From contig NZ_LMDW01000012.1 in assembly GCF_001425205.1 (NCBI RefSeq), forward strand, positions 79,584-143,583: a DNA stretch of 64,000 bases, read 5' to 3'. A program made the position numbers and the translations under genes. Of the stretch, positions 37,243-47,121 are shown piece by piece (positions within the stretch are counted from its first letter, which is position 1; every line of letters begins with the position of its first letter). The notes beneath the pieces were generated by a model that had not been told where the DNA came from, searched no databases, and saw only the letters and a program-made list of their open reading frames with translations. Source of the stretch: Variovorax sp. Root411 (lineage in GTDB: Bacteria; Pseudomonadota; Gammaproteobacteria; Burkholderiales; Burkholderiaceae_C).

Positions 37243-37992
37243 TCAGCGCTGCACGCGGACCAGCGCCGAATCCATGCCGCCGCCGTCGAGCCGCTCCTTG
37301 AGGCGATCGGCGTCGTCCTTCTTGTTGAAGGGGCCGGCGCGCACGCGGTAGACGGTGCGGCCCGCCTGCTCGCGCTCGGTGACCTTGGCCTCGACGCCCA
37401 TCAGCGACAGCTTGGCGCGCTGCGCCTCGGCGTCGTCGGTGGTGCGGAAGGCGCCGGCCTGCACGAAGTACATGAACGGATCGGCGCCTGAACTGCTGCT
37501 GGCGTTGCTGTTGTTGCTGCTGCTCGGCGCGGCCGAGGCGGTGGTCGTGCCGGAGCCCGAACGCGCGCGGGCGAGGTCGCCCAGCGGATCGTTCGATGCC
37601 GGCAGGGAGTTGGCTTCGGCTGGCACCGGCGCCGGGCGGGGCGGCTTGGGCGCCACCACCACGGGCACGGGGGGTGCGGTCGTCGGCGGGGCGGTGGCGG
37701 GGGCCACGGCGGTGGTTGCCGGCTCGCCGGTGACGGGGTTGACCGGGGCGGCCGGGGCCGCCGGCCTGGCGGCGCCGGCCTTGCCGGCCAGCGGTGCGTT
37801 CGGGTCCCAGTCTCGGTTCTTGCGGGCTTCGGCCTCGTCCTGCTCGGCGCCGCCGCGCTGCGTCTTGGTCACGAACGGGATCGGCACCTTGGTCACGTAG
37901 ACCGCGATGCCCAGCGCGACGCCGAGGCCGAGCACCAGCCCGATGATCAGGCCGATGACGATGTTGCCGCGTTGTCTGGTTGTCTTCTTCAT
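37243..37992 (-). CDS. SPOR-domain membrane protein (FtsN-like)
   Basis: 249 residues: a short cytoplasmic tail, one membrane span (about 10-32), a Pro/Ala-rich periplasmic linker (about 75-165), and a C-terminal SPOR domain (about 172-249; FVQAGAFRTTDDAEAQRAKL). SPOR domains bind denuded glycan at the division site. This fits an FtsN-like role. It starts 11 bases after argS on the same strand, a common pairing in Burkholderiales. Confidence 0.93.
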   Translation of the reverse strand: MKKTTRQRGNIVIGLIIGLVLGLGVALGIAVYVTKVPIPFVTKTQRGGAEQDEAEARKNRDWDPNAPLAGKAGAARPAAPAAPVNPVTGEPATTAVAPATAPPTTAPPVPVVVAPKPPRPAPVPAEANSLPASNDPLGDLARARSGSGTTTASAAPSSSNNSNASSSSGADPFMYFVQAGAFRTTDDAEAQRAKLSLMGVEAKVTEREQAGRTVYRVRAGPFNKKDDADRLKERLDGGGMDSALVRVQR

Positions 37993-38003
37993 GGTGAGGG
38001 AGT

Positions 38004-39689
38004 TCACATCTTGCTCGGCGCACTGACGCCGAGAATCGCGAGGCCATTGTGCAGCACCTGCGCGGTCGCGGCGACCAGCGCGAGGCGGGCCAGCTTGACC
38101 TTTTCGTCGTCGACCAGGATGCGCTCGGCGTCGTAATAGCTGTGGTAGCTGGCGGCCAGTTCGCGCAGGTAGAAGGTGACGTCGTGCGGGGCGAAATCCT
38201 TGGCCGCAGCCGTGAGCATGGCCGGGTACTTGGCCAGCAGCAGCATCAGCGCCTGGGCCGCCGGGCTCTCCAGCGGCGACAGGTCGACGTCCTTGAGCGT
38301 GGCGGCGTCGCCGCCCCAGCCGGCCAGCACCGAGCAGATGCGCGCATGGGCGTACTGCACGTAATAAACCGGGTTGTCGTTGTTTTTCGTCACCGCGAGG
38401 TCGATGTCGAAGGTGTATTCCGTGTCGGGCTTGCGGCTCAGCAGGAAGAAGCGGATGGCGTCGGTGCTGGTCCACTCGATCAGGTCGCGCAGCGTGACGT
38501 AGCTGCCGGCGCGCTTGCTGATCTTGACCTCTTCTCCACCCTTCATCACGCGCACCATGGTGTGCAGCACGTAGTCGGGGTAGCCCTCGGGAATGCCTTC
38601 GCCCGCCGCCTGCAGGCCGGCACGCACGCGCGCGATGGTGCCGTGGTGGTCGGTGCCCTGGATGTTGATGACCTTGTGGAAGCCGCGCTCCCATTTGGCG
38701 ATGTGGTACGCGACGTCGGGCACGAAATACGTGTACGTGCCGTCCCGCTTCTTCATCACGCGGTCCTTGTCGTCGCCGTAGTCGGTCGACCTGAGCCACA
38801 GCGCGCCGTCCTCCTCGAAGGTCTTGCCGGCGGCCACGAGCTTCTGCACCGCAGCCTCGACCCGCCCACTGGTGTAGAGGCTGGACTCGAGGTAGTACTG
38901 GTCGAAACGCACGCGGAAGGCCTGCAGGTCCAGGTCCTGCTCGCGGCGCAGGTAGGCCACGGCGAATTCGCGGATCGCGTCGATGTCCTCGATGTCGCCG
39001 CTGGCTGTGACTTCGCGGTCTTCCGACTTGACGGTCTTCTTCGCCTTGAAGTCTTCCGCGATGTCGGCGATGTAGTCGCCGTTGTAGGCCGGTGCCTTGT
39101 CGCCGCTGGGCCATTCGGCGTCGCCGGGCTTGAAGCCGCGGGCGCGCAGCTGCGTGCTGTTGGCCAGCGTCTGGATCTGCACGCCGGCGTCGTTGTAGTA
39201 GTACTCGCGCCAGACGCTCTCGCCCTGCGAGGCGCGCAGGTTGCAGATGGCGTCGCCCAGCGCGGCCTGGCGGCCGTGGCCAACGTGCAGCGGGCCGGTC
39301 GGGTTGGCCGAGACGAACTCGACCAGCACCTTCTCGCCGGTGGCCGGCTGCTGCCCGAAAGCATTCGCGGCGGACAGCACCTCGCGCACGATCTGCTGCT
39401 TGGCCGCCGTCTTCAGGCGGATGTTGAGAAAGCCGGGGCCGGCGATCTCGATCGCCTCGACCCACTGGCCGAAAGCGGGGGTGGCGAGCAGCGCAGCGCT
39501 CAGTTGCTCGGCCAGCTCGCGAGGCTTGCGCCCCAGCGGTTTGGCGAGCTGCATCGCGGCCGTGCTGGCGAAATCGCCATGCGCGGCGACTTTGGGCGAC
39601 TCGAACGCGGCTTTGGAGCCGGCGCCGGGCGAGAAGGATTCGAGCGTGTTCGCGAGCGCCGCGAGCAGCTCCTGTTTGACCAATAGCAT
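38004..39689 (-). CDS. argS: Arginyl-tRNA synthetase
   Basis: 561 residues, class Ia. The HIGH-type motif is HVGHGR (135-140) in [15 protein letters not shown] second-site Lys pattern appears in [13 protein letters not shown], and the C-terminal half is the anticodon-binding DALR helix bundle. N-terminal additional domain about 1-100. First gene of the argS-SPOR-dsbA run. Confidence 0.98.
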   Translation of the reverse strand: MLLVKQELLAALANTLESFSPGAGSKAAFESPKVAAHGDFASTAAMQLAKPLGRKPRELAEQLSAALLATPAFGQWVEAIEIAGPGFLNIRLKTAAKQQIVREVLSAANAFGQQPATGEKVLVEFVSANPTGPLHVGHGRQAALGDAICNLRASQGESVWREYYYNDAGVQIQTLANSTQLRARGFKPGDAEWPSGDKAPAYNGDYIADIAEDFKAKKTVKSEDREVTASGDIEDIDAIREFAVAYLRREQDLDLQAFRVRFDQYYLESSLYTSGRVEAAVQKLVAAGKTFEEDGALWLRSTDYGDDKDRVMKKRDGTYTYFVPDVAYHIAKWERGFHKVINIQGTDHHGTIARVRAGLQAAGEGIPEGYPDYVLHTMVRVMKGGEEVKISKRAGSYVTLRDLIEWTSTDAIRFFLLSRKPDTEYTFDIDLAVTKNNDNPVYYVQYAHARICSVLAGWGGDAATLKDVDLSPLESPAAQALMLLLAKYPAMLTAAAKDFAPHDVTFYLRELAASYHSYYDAERILVDDEKVKLARLALVAATAQVLHNGLAILGVSAPSKM

Positions 39690-39820
39690 CCGGGAATTTT
39701 ACCGGGGGCAAACCCGGGCCCAGTTAACGATCGTCATCCGATCGTTGTCGTCGCCCGTTAGGATGGTCGGCCCCAGGGCGGGGCACCTGTCACAACTCCA
39801 TCTTGCAAGGACATATCACC

Positions 39821-40156
39821 ATGAAGAAGCTCCTTTCCCTGATCGCACTCGGCGCCTGCCTTTCCTTCGGTGCCGCACAGGCTCAAGACAAGGCCGCCGC
39901 GCCGGCAGCAGCCCCCGCTGTTGCGGCCGCACCCGCCGCCGGCGCGACCTGCGCGACCAAGGCTGTCGACAAGAATGGCAAGGCCTTGTCAGGCGCGGCC
40001 AAGAACAGCTCCATCAAGAAGTGCGAGAAGGAAGCCAAGGCCGCAGCGGCTCCCGCCTGCGCAACCAAGGCTGTCGACAAGAACGGCAAGGCACTGGCCG
40101 GCGCCGCCAAGAACAGCTTCATGAAGAAGTGCGAAGCGGACGCCGCCAAGGGCTGA
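39821..40156 (+). CDS. PsiF-repeat periplasmic protein
   Basis: 111 residues. Signal peptide MKKLLSLIALGACLSFGAAQA, an Ala/Pro linker, and two nearly identical PsiF repeats (CATKAVDKNGKALSGAAKNS at about 51-70 and again at about 87-106), each ending in a KKC. psiF of E. coli is phosphate-starvation induced; function unknown. An AAGGA ribosome site and a good downstream terminator support it. Confidence 0.9.
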   Translation: MKKLLSLIALGACLSFGAAQAQDKAAAPAAAPAVAAAPAAGATCATKAVDKNGKALSGAAKNSSIKKCEKEAKAAAAPACATKAVDKNGKALAGAAKNSFMKKCEADAAKG

Positions 40157-40201
40157 CGCACCGCGGCGCTGAAGAAAAGCCAGCGCACAAAAAGAAGGAA
40201 C

Positions 40202-40226
40202 GGCCCGCCGCGTGCGGGCCTTTTTT
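40202..40226 (+). terminator. Rho-independent terminator after the PsiF gene
   Basis: GGCCCGC (40202-40208), loop CGCGT, GCGGGCC (40214-40220), then six T. Confidence 0.9.
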
Positions 40227-40234
40227 CGTCCGGC

Positions 40235-40687
40235 CTATTTGCCGAAGCCGCGCGCCAGGAACACCGCCACCAGCGGAATCAGCGCGATCAGGTGCGCCTG
40301 GATCATCACCAGCCGGCGCGTCTTTTTCACATCGGCCTCGGCCGGCAGCTTGCCGGTGGCGCGCAGCGTCTTGCGCCAGCGGAAGTAGGTCAGCGTCGGG
40401 AAGATCGAGATCACGCCGACGATGATGAAGAGCCCCAGCTTCACATGCAGCAGCGGGTTGGTCCAGTACCAGGCCGTGCCCTTCATCCCCCACCACGTGC
40501 GCGCGATGCCCGTGGCAAGTACCGCGATGGCGGCCATGCCGTAGACCATGTCGACCTTGGCCAGCCGCTCCACCACGGCCGCGTTGAGCCACTGAATCCG
40601 GCACAGCGCCGCCTCGCTGGAAATGAAAACGACCATCGTCAGGATGGCGAGCAAGTGCATGTACGCGAGGATGGCTTCGAGCGTCAT
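40235..40687 (-). CDS. DUF2214-family membrane protein
   Basis: 150 residues with four hydrophobic spans (about 5-23, 45-63, 78-100 and 128-148). It matches the DUF2214 family of small integral membrane proteins of unknown role. Several His and Trp lie near the membrane faces (AYMHLLAIL, LLHVKLGLF), so a heme or metal role is conceivable. It sits convergent to the PsiF gene. Confidence 0.85.
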   Translation of the reverse strand: MTLEAILAYMHLLAILTMVVFISSEAALCRIQWLNAAVVERLAKVDMVYGMAAIAVLATGIARTWWGMKGTAWYWTNPLLHVKLGLFIIVGVISIFPTLTYFRWRKTLRATGKLPAEADVKKTRRLVMIQAHLIALIPLVAVFLARGFGK

Positions 40688-40711
40688 CGATGGCTTTCAA
40701 GGCTGTGACTC

Positions 40712-40730
40712 GCCCCCAGGCTTCGCGGAG
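40712..40730. repeat. Fragment of the CCCCCAGGCTTCGCG repeat
   Basis: GCCCCCAGGCTTCGCGGAG matches the left end of the copies at 12176 and 34684 and then stops. Confidence 0.45.
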
Positions 40731-40778
40731 CGTCAATGGAACGGGAATGTAAACAGATTGTGACGCGACGAAAGCGCT

Positions 40779-41705
40779 CTACGCCCGTCCACCCCAGAAT
40801 TCCGGCCTCCCGTACTGCTCCTTGAGGAAATCAAGCCACAGCCGCACCCGCAACGGCAGGTGCTTGGCGCCTGCGAACACCGCGTAGATGCCGTTCGGCG
40901 GCGCGGCGAATTCGTCGAGCAGCGGCACCAGCAGGCCGGCGTCGATCTCGGCCTCCACCTCCCAGGTGCTGCGCCAGGCGATGCCGTGGCCGGCCAGGCA
41001 CCAATCGTGCAGCACCTGGCCGTCGGAGCAATCGAGCGGGCCGCTGGGGCGCAGGTGGATCAATTCCTGCGCGCCGCTCTCGGTGGGAATGCGAAAGGCC
41101 CAGCCGCGCGTCTGCGAGGCGTCGCTCGACAGCGCGAGGCAGGCAAAGCGCGAGAGTTCGCCCGGGTGCTTCGGCATGCCGTGGCGGCGCACGAACTCGG
41201 GCGTGGCGACGCAGCGGCGGCGGTTGTCGGCGAGCCGTACGCTCACCAGCGAAGAATCAGGCAGGTCGCCCACGCGCACGGCACAGTCGAAGCTCTCGCC
41301 GGTGACATCGACCACGCGGTCGCTGAGGTTCAGCGAGATCGTCACTTCCGGATGCAGCGCATGAAAGCGCGGCACCAGCGGTGCGACATGGCGGCGGCCG
41401 AAGCCCGCCGGCGCGGTCACGCGCAAATGGCCGCTGGCCTTGACGCCGCCGGCGCTCACGCTGGCCTCGGCGTTCGCGAACTCTGTCAGCAGGCGCTGGC
41501 AATCTTCGAGAAAGGCACTGCCCTCGTGCGTGAGCGTGATGCGCCGCGTGGTGCGCACCAGCAGCTTGACGCCCAGCCGCTCCTCGAGCGCATCGAGCCG
41601 GCGCCCCATGATGGCCGGCGCCACGCCCTCCGCCTTGGCCGCGGCCGTGAGACCGCCTCGGGTCGCGACCGAGACGAAGGATTCGAGCTGCTTGAGGCGG
41701 TCCAT
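40779..41705 (-). CDS. LysR-family transcriptional regulator
   Basis: 308 residues. The N-terminal winged helix-turn-helix is at about 1-62 (LKQLESFVSVATRGGLTAAA; LDALEERLGVKLLVRTTR) and the effector-binding domain is about 90-300. It starts 33 bases after the CoA-transferase gene on the same strand, so it may be part of that operon rather than divergent from a target, which is unusual for this family. Its effector is unknown. Confidence 0.94.
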   Translation of the reverse strand: MDRLKQLESFVSVATRGGLTAAAKAEGVAPAIMGRRLDALEERLGVKLLVRTTRRITLTHEGSAFLEDCQRLLTEFANAEASVSAGGVKASGHLRVTAPAGFGRRHVAPLVPRFHALHPEVTISLNLSDRVVDVTGESFDCAVRVGDLPDSSLVSVRLADNRRRCVATPEFVRRHGMPKHPGELSRFACLALSSDASQTRGWAFRIPTESGAQELIHLRPSGPLDCSDGQVLHDWCLAGHGIAWRSTWEVEAEIDAGLLVPLLDEFAAPPNGIYAVFAGAKHLPLRVRLWLDFLKEQYGRPEFWGGRA

Positions 41706-41737
41706 GGGGCGGAAACTATATCGCCCGCAGCCTGGGG

Positions 41738-42928
41738 TCAGTCGCCGAGCGTCGCGCCACGCGCCTCGAGCGCGGCAATCTCCGGGTGGCTGTAGCCCAC
41801 TTCTTTCAGCAGTTCGCGGCTGTGTTCGCCGATGTGCGGCGGCTGAAGGCGGATGCCGGGCCGCTCGCCGCCCAGCGTGAACGGCATCAGCGGCACCTTA
41901 GCGGTGCTGCCGTCGTTCATGCGCACCGGCGCGAGGCCGCCCGTGGCGTTGAGGTGCGGATCGTCGAACAGCTCCTGCGGCTTGGTGATGGGCGCGAAGG
42001 GCAATTCGTTGCGCTCGAACACCGCGCTCAGTTCGGCGGCGCTGTGGCCGGCCAGATGCGAGCGCAGGATCGGCATCATCCATTCGCGCGCCAGCACGCG
42101 GTCGTTGTTGGTCTTCAGGCGCGGGTCGGCCAGCATCTCGTCGAGGCCGAAGGCCTTGCAGAAGATGGTCCATTGCTTGTCGCTCACGGCCGCCAGGAAG
42201 ATCTGCTCGCCGTCCTTCACCGTGAACACGTCGTACACGGCCCAGGCCGAGATGCGGCTGGGCATCGGGTCGGCGGCCTTGCCGGTGGCGGCGAACTGCA
42301 TCATGTGCTGCGCGACCAGGAACACGTTGTTCTCGAACAGCGCCGACTGCACCTCGCAGCCCTTGCCGGTGAGATCGCGCTGGCGCAGGGCGGCCATGGC
42401 GCCGATGGCGCCGAACATGCCGCCCATGATGTCGTTCACGCTGGTGCCCGCGCGCAGCGGGTCGCCCGCGCGGCCGGTCATGTAGGCGAGGCCGCCCATC
42501 ATCTGCACCACCTCGTCGAGCGCGGTGCGGTGGTCGTAGGGGCCGGGCAGGAAGCCCTTGTGGCTCACGTAGATGAGGCGCGGGTTGAGCTTGCTGAGCG
42601 TGTCGTAATCGAGCCCCAGCTTCTTCATCGTGCCGGGCTTGAAGTTCTCGCTCACGATGTCGGCCGTGGCGATCAGGCGCAGCGCGGCCTCCACGCCTTC
42701 GGGCTTCTTCAGGTCGAGCGCGATGCTCTTCTTGTTGCGGTTGAAGGTTGGGAAGAAGCCCGAGCCCGAGCCGAGCAGGCGGCGCGTGCTGTCGCCCTCG
42801 ATGGGCTCGACCTTGATGACCTCGGCGCCGAGGTCGGCCAGCAGCAGGCCGCAGGTCGGGCCCATGACCATGTGGGTGAACTCGACGACGCGAACGCCGG
42901 CGTAGGGAAGTGGGTTGGCTTCAGACAT
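41738..42928 (-). CDS. CaiB/BaiF family III CoA-transferase
   Basis: 396 residues. The catalytic-type Asp is D166 in GTSVNDIMGG, matching formyl-CoA transferase Asp169. It moves CoA between carboxylic acids. The gene overlaps the end of the HMG-CoA lyase gene by eight bases, a tight operon link. A substrate such as 3-hydroxy-3-methylglutarate or a related branched acid is likely, giving the CoA ester used by the lyase; this is inference. Start MSEANPLP; an ATG 21 bases upstream is possible. Confidence 0.94.
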   Translation of the reverse strand: MSEANPLPYAGVRVVEFTHMVMGPTCGLLLADLGAEVIKVEPIEGDSTRRLLGSGSGFFPTFNRNKKSIALDLKKPEGVEAALRLIATADIVSENFKPGTMKKLGLDYDTLSKLNPRLIYVSHKGFLPGPYDHRTALDEVVQMMGGLAYMTGRAGDPLRAGTSVNDIMGGMFGAIGAMAALRQRDLTGKGCEVQSALFENNVFLVAQHMMQFAATGKAADPMPSRISAWAVYDVFTVKDGEQIFLAAVSDKQWTIFCKAFGLDEMLADPRLKTNNDRVLAREWMMPILRSHLAGHSAAELSAVFERNELPFAPITKPQELFDDPHLNATGGLAPVRMNDGSTAKVPLMPFTLGGERPGIRLQPPHIGEHSRELLKEVGYSHPEIAALEARGATLGD

Positions 42929-43856
42929 GTGCATTGATTCCCTGGACAAAGCCCTTGGGCAGGCCAGCCTCGGGCGTCATGCCATAGACCGGTTCGCCGG
43001 GCAGGCCGGCCATGAGCGGCGCGCGCGCCGCGATGAGTTTTTCGATGTCGATGCCGGTGCGCACTCCCATGGCCTCGAACATGAAGACGAGGTCTTCAGT
43101 GACGGCATTGCCCGACGCACCCGGCGCATAAGGGCAGCCGCCTAGCCCGCCGAGCGAGGCATCGAAGGTGCGCACGCCCTCGTCCCACGCGGCGAGGCAG
43201 TTCGCGATGCCGAGGCCGCGCGTGTTGTGCATGTGGGCCGCGCCGGCGTGCTGGCCGAGTTCGGCGCGCAGCCGCTTGAACAGGCGGCGCACCTGCGCCG
43301 GGTTGGCATAGCCAACGGTGTCGGACAGGCCCGACTCGTCGGCACCGGCCTCGATGCACTGCGCGGCAAGGCGGATCACGTCGTCTTCCGGCACCAGCCC
43401 CTGCAGCGTGCAGCCGAAGGCGGTGGAGATGCCGGCCTCCAGCTTCACCTGCGGCGCGATGGCGTTGCGCAGCTCGGCGATGGCACGCACTTCCTCGACC
43501 ATCTCCGTCGGCGTCTTGCGCACGTTGGCCAGCGAATGCGCGACGCTGGCCGACACCGGCATCGTGAGCTTGTGCACGCCGGCTTCGAGCGCGGCCTGCG
43601 CGCCCTTGCGGTTGGGCACCAGCGCCATCACCGTGAGGCCGGGCAGCGTGATGGCGTGGCGCACCACCTCGGCGGCGTCGGCCATCTGCGGCAGCAGCTT
43701 CGCGGGCACGAAGGAGGCGACCTCGATCTCGCGCACGCCGGCGGCATGGAGCGCGTCGATCCAGCGCAGCTTGTAGTCCGTGGGCATAGTGACCTTGACC
43801 GATTGCAGGCCGTCGCGCGGGCCGACCTCGCTGATGAGGACGTCGGGGGGGGTCAT
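42921..43856 (-). CDS. Hydroxymethylglutaryl-CoA lyase
   Basis: 311 residues, TIM barrel of the HMGL-like family. EVGPRDGLQ gives the catalytic Arg/Asp (14, 15), AHMHNTRG the metal-binding His, and GGLGGCPYAPGASGN the mobile loop with its Cys. It splits HMG-CoA to acetyl-CoA and acetoacetate, or a like ester. First gene of the operon, divergent from iclR, with two operator-like dyads between. Confidence 0.95.
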   Translation of the reverse strand: MTPPDVLISEVGPRDGLQSVKVTMPTDYKLRWIDALHAAGVREIEVASFVPAKLLPQMADAAEVVRHAITLPGLTVMALVPNRKGAQAALEAGVHKLTMPVSASVAHSLANVRKTPTEMVEEVRAIAELRNAIAPQVKLEAGISTAFGCTLQGLVPEDDVIRLAAQCIEAGADESGLSDTVGYANPAQVRRLFKRLRAELGQHAGAAHMHNTRGLGIANCLAAWDEGVRTFDASLGGLGGCPYAPGASGNAVTEDLVFMFEAMGVRTGIDIEKLIAARAPLMAGLPGEPVYGMTPEAGLPKGFVQGINAHV

Positions 43857-43881
43857 CGGTTTCGTCTCCTTGGTCTTGACT

Positions 43882-43898
43882 GTTCTATCTTATAGAAC
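43882..43898. promoter_or_regulatory. Operator-like dyad 1 between HMG-CoA lyase and iclR genes
   Basis: GTTCTAT, three bases, ATAGAAC: a perfect 7-base inverted repeat in the 97-base divergent region. It suits binding by the adjacent IclR-family protein. Confidence 0.6.
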
Positions 43899-43902
43899 TA
43901 TA

Positions 43903-43917
43903 TTCCGTTAAACAGAA
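43903..43917. promoter_or_regulatory. Operator-like dyad 2
   Basis: TTCCGTT, A, AACAGAA: an inverted repeat with one mismatch, four bases after the first dyad. Together they could hold an IclR-type tetramer and overlap both divergent promoters. Confidence 0.55.
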
Positions 43918-43953
43918 TTAGACCGTCGATCCAGTCGACTGTCAAGCCACGCC

Positions 43954-44694
43954 ATGCCCCGCAAAGCCCAGACCGAATCGGTGTCCGACCTCAATGCCGC
44001 CCCCGGCGGCGCCGCCGCGGTCGACCGCGCGCTGAGCCTGCTCTGCGCCTTCCAGCCGGGCGACGAGGCGCTGTCGCTCGCTGAGTTCGCCGAGCGCACG
44101 CAGCTCTACAAGAGCACGGTGCTGCGACTTTTGGCCTCGCTCGAACATGCGCGGCTCATCCGCCGGCAGGACGACGGCCGCTACGCGCTGGGCATGGAGA
44201 TCGCGCGGCTGCACGGGCTGTACGCGGCGTCGCTGTCGCTCGATCGCATCGTGCCGCCGGTGCTGCGCGCGCTCGCCGCAACAACGGGCGAAAGCGCGGC
44301 GTACCACGTGCGGCAGGACCAAGGCGACAGCTGGGTGCGGCTGTGCCAGTTCCGGGTCGACTCATCGCATGTGGTGCGCGACCACGTGCGCGCTGGCGAC
44401 CTGCTGCCCAACGACCGCGGCGCGGGCGCGCGCGTGCTGATCGCCTTCGGACCCGAGGCCGAGCGGCCGCGCGGCACCAAGGAACGCAAGCTGTACGACG
44501 CCATCCGCGCGCAGGGTTATTGCGCGCTGGTGGGCGACCGCACGGCTGAACTGGCGGGGATCTCGGCGCCGGTGTTCCATGCCGATGGCAGCCTCGCTGC
44601 GGCCGTCACGCTGACGATGCCCACGCACCGGTATGACGAGCGCTATATCGAGCCGGTGCGCGCGGCCGCGCGCGAGCTCAGCGGGCAGGTCTGA
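43954..44694 (+). CDS. IclR-family transcriptional regulator
   Basis: 246 residues. N-terminal winged helix-turn-helix (about 20-80; LAEFAERTQLYKSTVLRLLASLEHA), C-terminal effector domain (about 95-246; GISAPVFHADGSLAAAVTL). It lies divergent from the HMG-CoA lyase operon and just upstream of malate synthase on its own strand, so it may control both. Ligand unknown. Confidence 0.94.
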   Translation: MPRKAQTESVSDLNAAPGGAAAVDRALSLLCAFQPGDEALSLAEFAERTQLYKSTVLRLLASLEHARLIRRQDDGRYALGMEIARLHGLYAASLSLDRIVPPVLRALAATTGESAAYHVRQDQGDSWVRLCQFRVDSSHVVRDHVRAGDLLPNDRGAGARVLIAFGPEAERPRGTKERKLYDAIRAQGYCALVGDRTAELAGISAPVFHADGSLAAAVTLTMPTHRYDERYIEPVRAAARELSGQV

Positions 44695-44823
44695 TGCCCT
44701 CGCGGAAGAATCTCGATTACCTTTATTTTTGTCACAGATAAATCCCGCCCTCGGCCCTTACTGGCCAGCAAAGTATCGAATAAAGTTCGGTCCAGGATTG
44801 CATCTTTCTCAAGGAGAAACCCC

Positions 44824-46998
44824 ATGACCACTCGCACCACCGCCCACGGACTCCAGGTCGCGACCGAGCTCCACCGCTTCATCGAGGACAAGGTCCTGCC
44901 CGCCAGCGGCGTGGCCAGCGATGTCTTCTGGAAGGGATTCGACGCCATCGTCCATGACCTTGCACCGAAGAACATCGCGCTGCTCGCCGAACGCGATCGC
45001 CTGCAGAGCGAGCTCGACGCGTGGCACAAAAAGAACCCCGGCCCGATCGCCGACATGCCGGCCTACCGCGCCTTCCTGGAAAAGATCGGCTACCTGCTGC
45101 CGCAGCCCAAGGGCGCGAAGGCCACCACCGCCAACGTCGACTCCGAACTCGCGCTGCAGGCCGGCCCGCAGCTGGTGGTGCCGATCCTGAATGCGCGCTA
45201 CGCACTCAACGCCGCCAACGCGCGCTGGGGCTCGCTGTACGACGCGCTGTACGGCACCGACGCCATCTCCGAAGCCGGTGACGCCGAGAAAGGCAAGGGC
45301 TACAACCCCGTGCGCGGTGCCAAGGTCATCGAGTTCGCGCGCAACGTGCTCGACCAGGCCGCGCCGCTGGAAAACGGCTCGCACAAGATGGCCACCGGCT
45401 ACAGCGTGAAGGACGGCAAGCTCGTCGTCGCGCTGCAGAGCAGCAGCACCGGCCTGGCCGATGCCTCGCAGTTCATCGGCTACCAGGGCGATGCCGCCGC
45501 GCCGTCGTCGGTGCTGCTCAAGCACAACGGCATTCACCTGGACATCCGCATCGACCGCAGCACCGCCATCGGCAAGACCGATGCGGCCGGCGTGAGCGAC
45601 CTCGTGCTCGAAGCCGCGCTCTCGACCATCCTCGACCTCGAGGACTCGGTGGCCGTGGTCGACGCGGCCGACAAGGTGGTCGCGTACACGAACTGGCTCG
45701 GCATCGTCGAAGGCACGCTGACGGAAGAAGTCGCCAAGGGCGGCAAGACCTTCACGCGCGGCCTCAACGCCGACCGCGAGTACACCGGCGCCAACGGCCA
45801 ACCCGTGAAGCTGCACGGCCGCTCGCTCATGTTCCTGCGCAACGTGGGCCACCTGATGACCAACCCGGCCGTGCTGTATGCCGGCGGCAAGGAAATCCCC
45901 GAGGGCATCCTCGACGCCGTGGTCACCACCACCATCGCCACCATCGACCTGAAGCGCAAGGGCAACTCGCGCACCGGCAGCATCTACATCGTCAAGCCGA
46001 AGATGCACGGCCCGGCCGAAGTGGCCTTCGCGAGCGAGTTGTTCGGCCGCGTCGAGCAACTGCTCGGCCTGCCCGCCAACACGGTGAAGCTCGGCATCAT
46101 GGACGAGGAGCGCCGCACCAGCGTGAACCTGAAGGCCTGCATCGCCGAAGCCGCCGCGCGCGTGGCCTTCATCAACACCGGCTTCCTCGACCGCACCGGC
46201 GACGAGATGCACACCGCCATGCAGGGCGGCCCGATGATCCGCAAGGGCGACATGAAGTCGAGCGCGTGGATCGGCGCCTACGAAAAGAACAACGTGCTGG
46301 TCGGCCTCTCGTGCGGCCTGCGCGGCAAGGCGCAGATCGGCAAGGGCATGTGGGCCATGCCCGACCTGATGGCCGCGATGCTCGAGCAGAAGATCGGCCA
46401 CCCCAAGGCCGGCGCCAACACCGCCTGGGTGCCCTCGCCCACCGCCGCCACGCTGCACGCGCTGCACTACCACCAGGTCAGCGTGACCGCGGTGCAGCAG
46501 GAACTCGAGAAGATCGACGCCGACGCGGAGCGCGACAACATCCTCAACGCGCTGCTGCAGGTGCCGATCGCGCCCGAGGCCAAGTGGACGCCTGAAGAGC
46601 GCCAGCAGGAAATCGACAACAACGTGCAGGGCATCCTCGGCTACGTGGTGCGCTGGATCGACCAGGGCGTGGGCTGCTCCAAGGTGCCCGACATCCACAA
46701 CGTCGGCCTGATGGAAGACCGCGCCACGCTGCGCATCTCGAGCCAGCACATCGCCAACTGGCTGCTGCACGGCGTGGTGACCAAGGCGCAGGTCGACGAG
46801 ACCTTCCAGCGCATGGCCAAGGTGGTCGACGAGCAGAACGCGGGCGACCCGCTGTACCAGCCGATGGCCGGCCACTTCGAGACCTCGGCGGCCTACAAGG
46901 CGGCGCAGGAACTGGTGTTCAAGGGCATCGAGCAGCCGAGCGGGTACACCGAGCCGTTGCTGCATGCGTGGCGGTTGAAGGTGAAGGGCGAGGCCTGA
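44824..46998 (+). CDS. glcB: Malate synthase G
   Basis: 724 residues, full length for the G isoform. It condenses glyoxylate and acetyl-CoA to malate. Motifs include [19 protein letters not shown] with LEDSVA and the late [11 protein letters not shown] region and [18 protein letters not shown]. An AAGGAG site lies before the ATG. The 129-base upstream gap after iclR has an AT-rich patch that may hold its promoter. Confidence 0.98.
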   Translation: MTTRTTAHGLQVATELHRFIEDKVLPASGVASDVFWKGFDAIVHDLAPKNIALLAERDRLQSELDAWHKKNPGPIADMPAYRAFLEKIGYLLPQPKGAKATTANVDSELALQAGPQLVVPILNARYALNAANARWGSLYDALYGTDAISEAGDAEKGKGYNPVRGAKVIEFARNVLDQAAPLENGSHKMATGYSVKDGKLVVALQSSSTGLADASQFIGYQGDAAAPSSVLLKHNGIHLDIRIDRSTAIGKTDAAGVSDLVLEAALSTILDLEDSVAVVDAADKVVAYTNWLGIVEGTLTEEVAKGGKTFTRGLNADREYTGANGQPVKLHGRSLMFLRNVGHLMTNPAVLYAGGKEIPEGILDAVVTTTIATIDLKRKGNSRTGSIYIVKPKMHGPAEVAFASELFGRVEQLLGLPANTVKLGIMDEERRTSVNLKACIAEAAARVAFINTGFLDRTGDEMHTAMQGGPMIRKGDMKSSAWIGAYEKNNVLVGLSCGLRGKAQIGKGMWAMPDLMAAMLEQKIGHPKAGANTAWVPSPTAATLHALHYHQVSVTAVQQELEKIDADAERDNILNALLQVPIAPEAKWTPEERQQEIDNNVQGILGYVVRWIDQGVGCSKVPDIHNVGLMEDRATLRISSQHIANWLLHGVVTKAQVDETFQRMAKVVDEQNAGDPLYQPMAGHFETSAAYKAAQELVFKGIEQPSGYTEPLLHAWRLKVKGEA

Positions 46999-47036
46999 TC
47001 TGCATCCCCGGCACCCTGCCGGGGTTCAAGCGAACG

Positions 47037-47058
47037 AACGGCGCCCGAGGGCGCCGTT
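47037..47058 (+). terminator. Hairpin after malate synthase
   Basis: AACGGCGCC and GGCGCCGTT with a four-base loop. The following sequence is not T-rich, so it is a moderate terminator. Confidence 0.55.
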
Positions 47059-47121
47059 CTGCGTGAGAAGCGACGTGCCATTAGCATTCATGCCGCTCTC
47101 TTCTTTCGAATTCCCCCCTCG

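Noticed and set aside
39821..40156. Short repeats in the PsiF gene as a CRISPR-like array
   Set aside because: There are only two repeats, in frame, encoding a known protein repeat.
44809..46965. 718-codon open frame antisense to malate synthase
   Set aside because: The sense frame is a complete GlcB. The antisense translation has low complexity and no recognisable domain.
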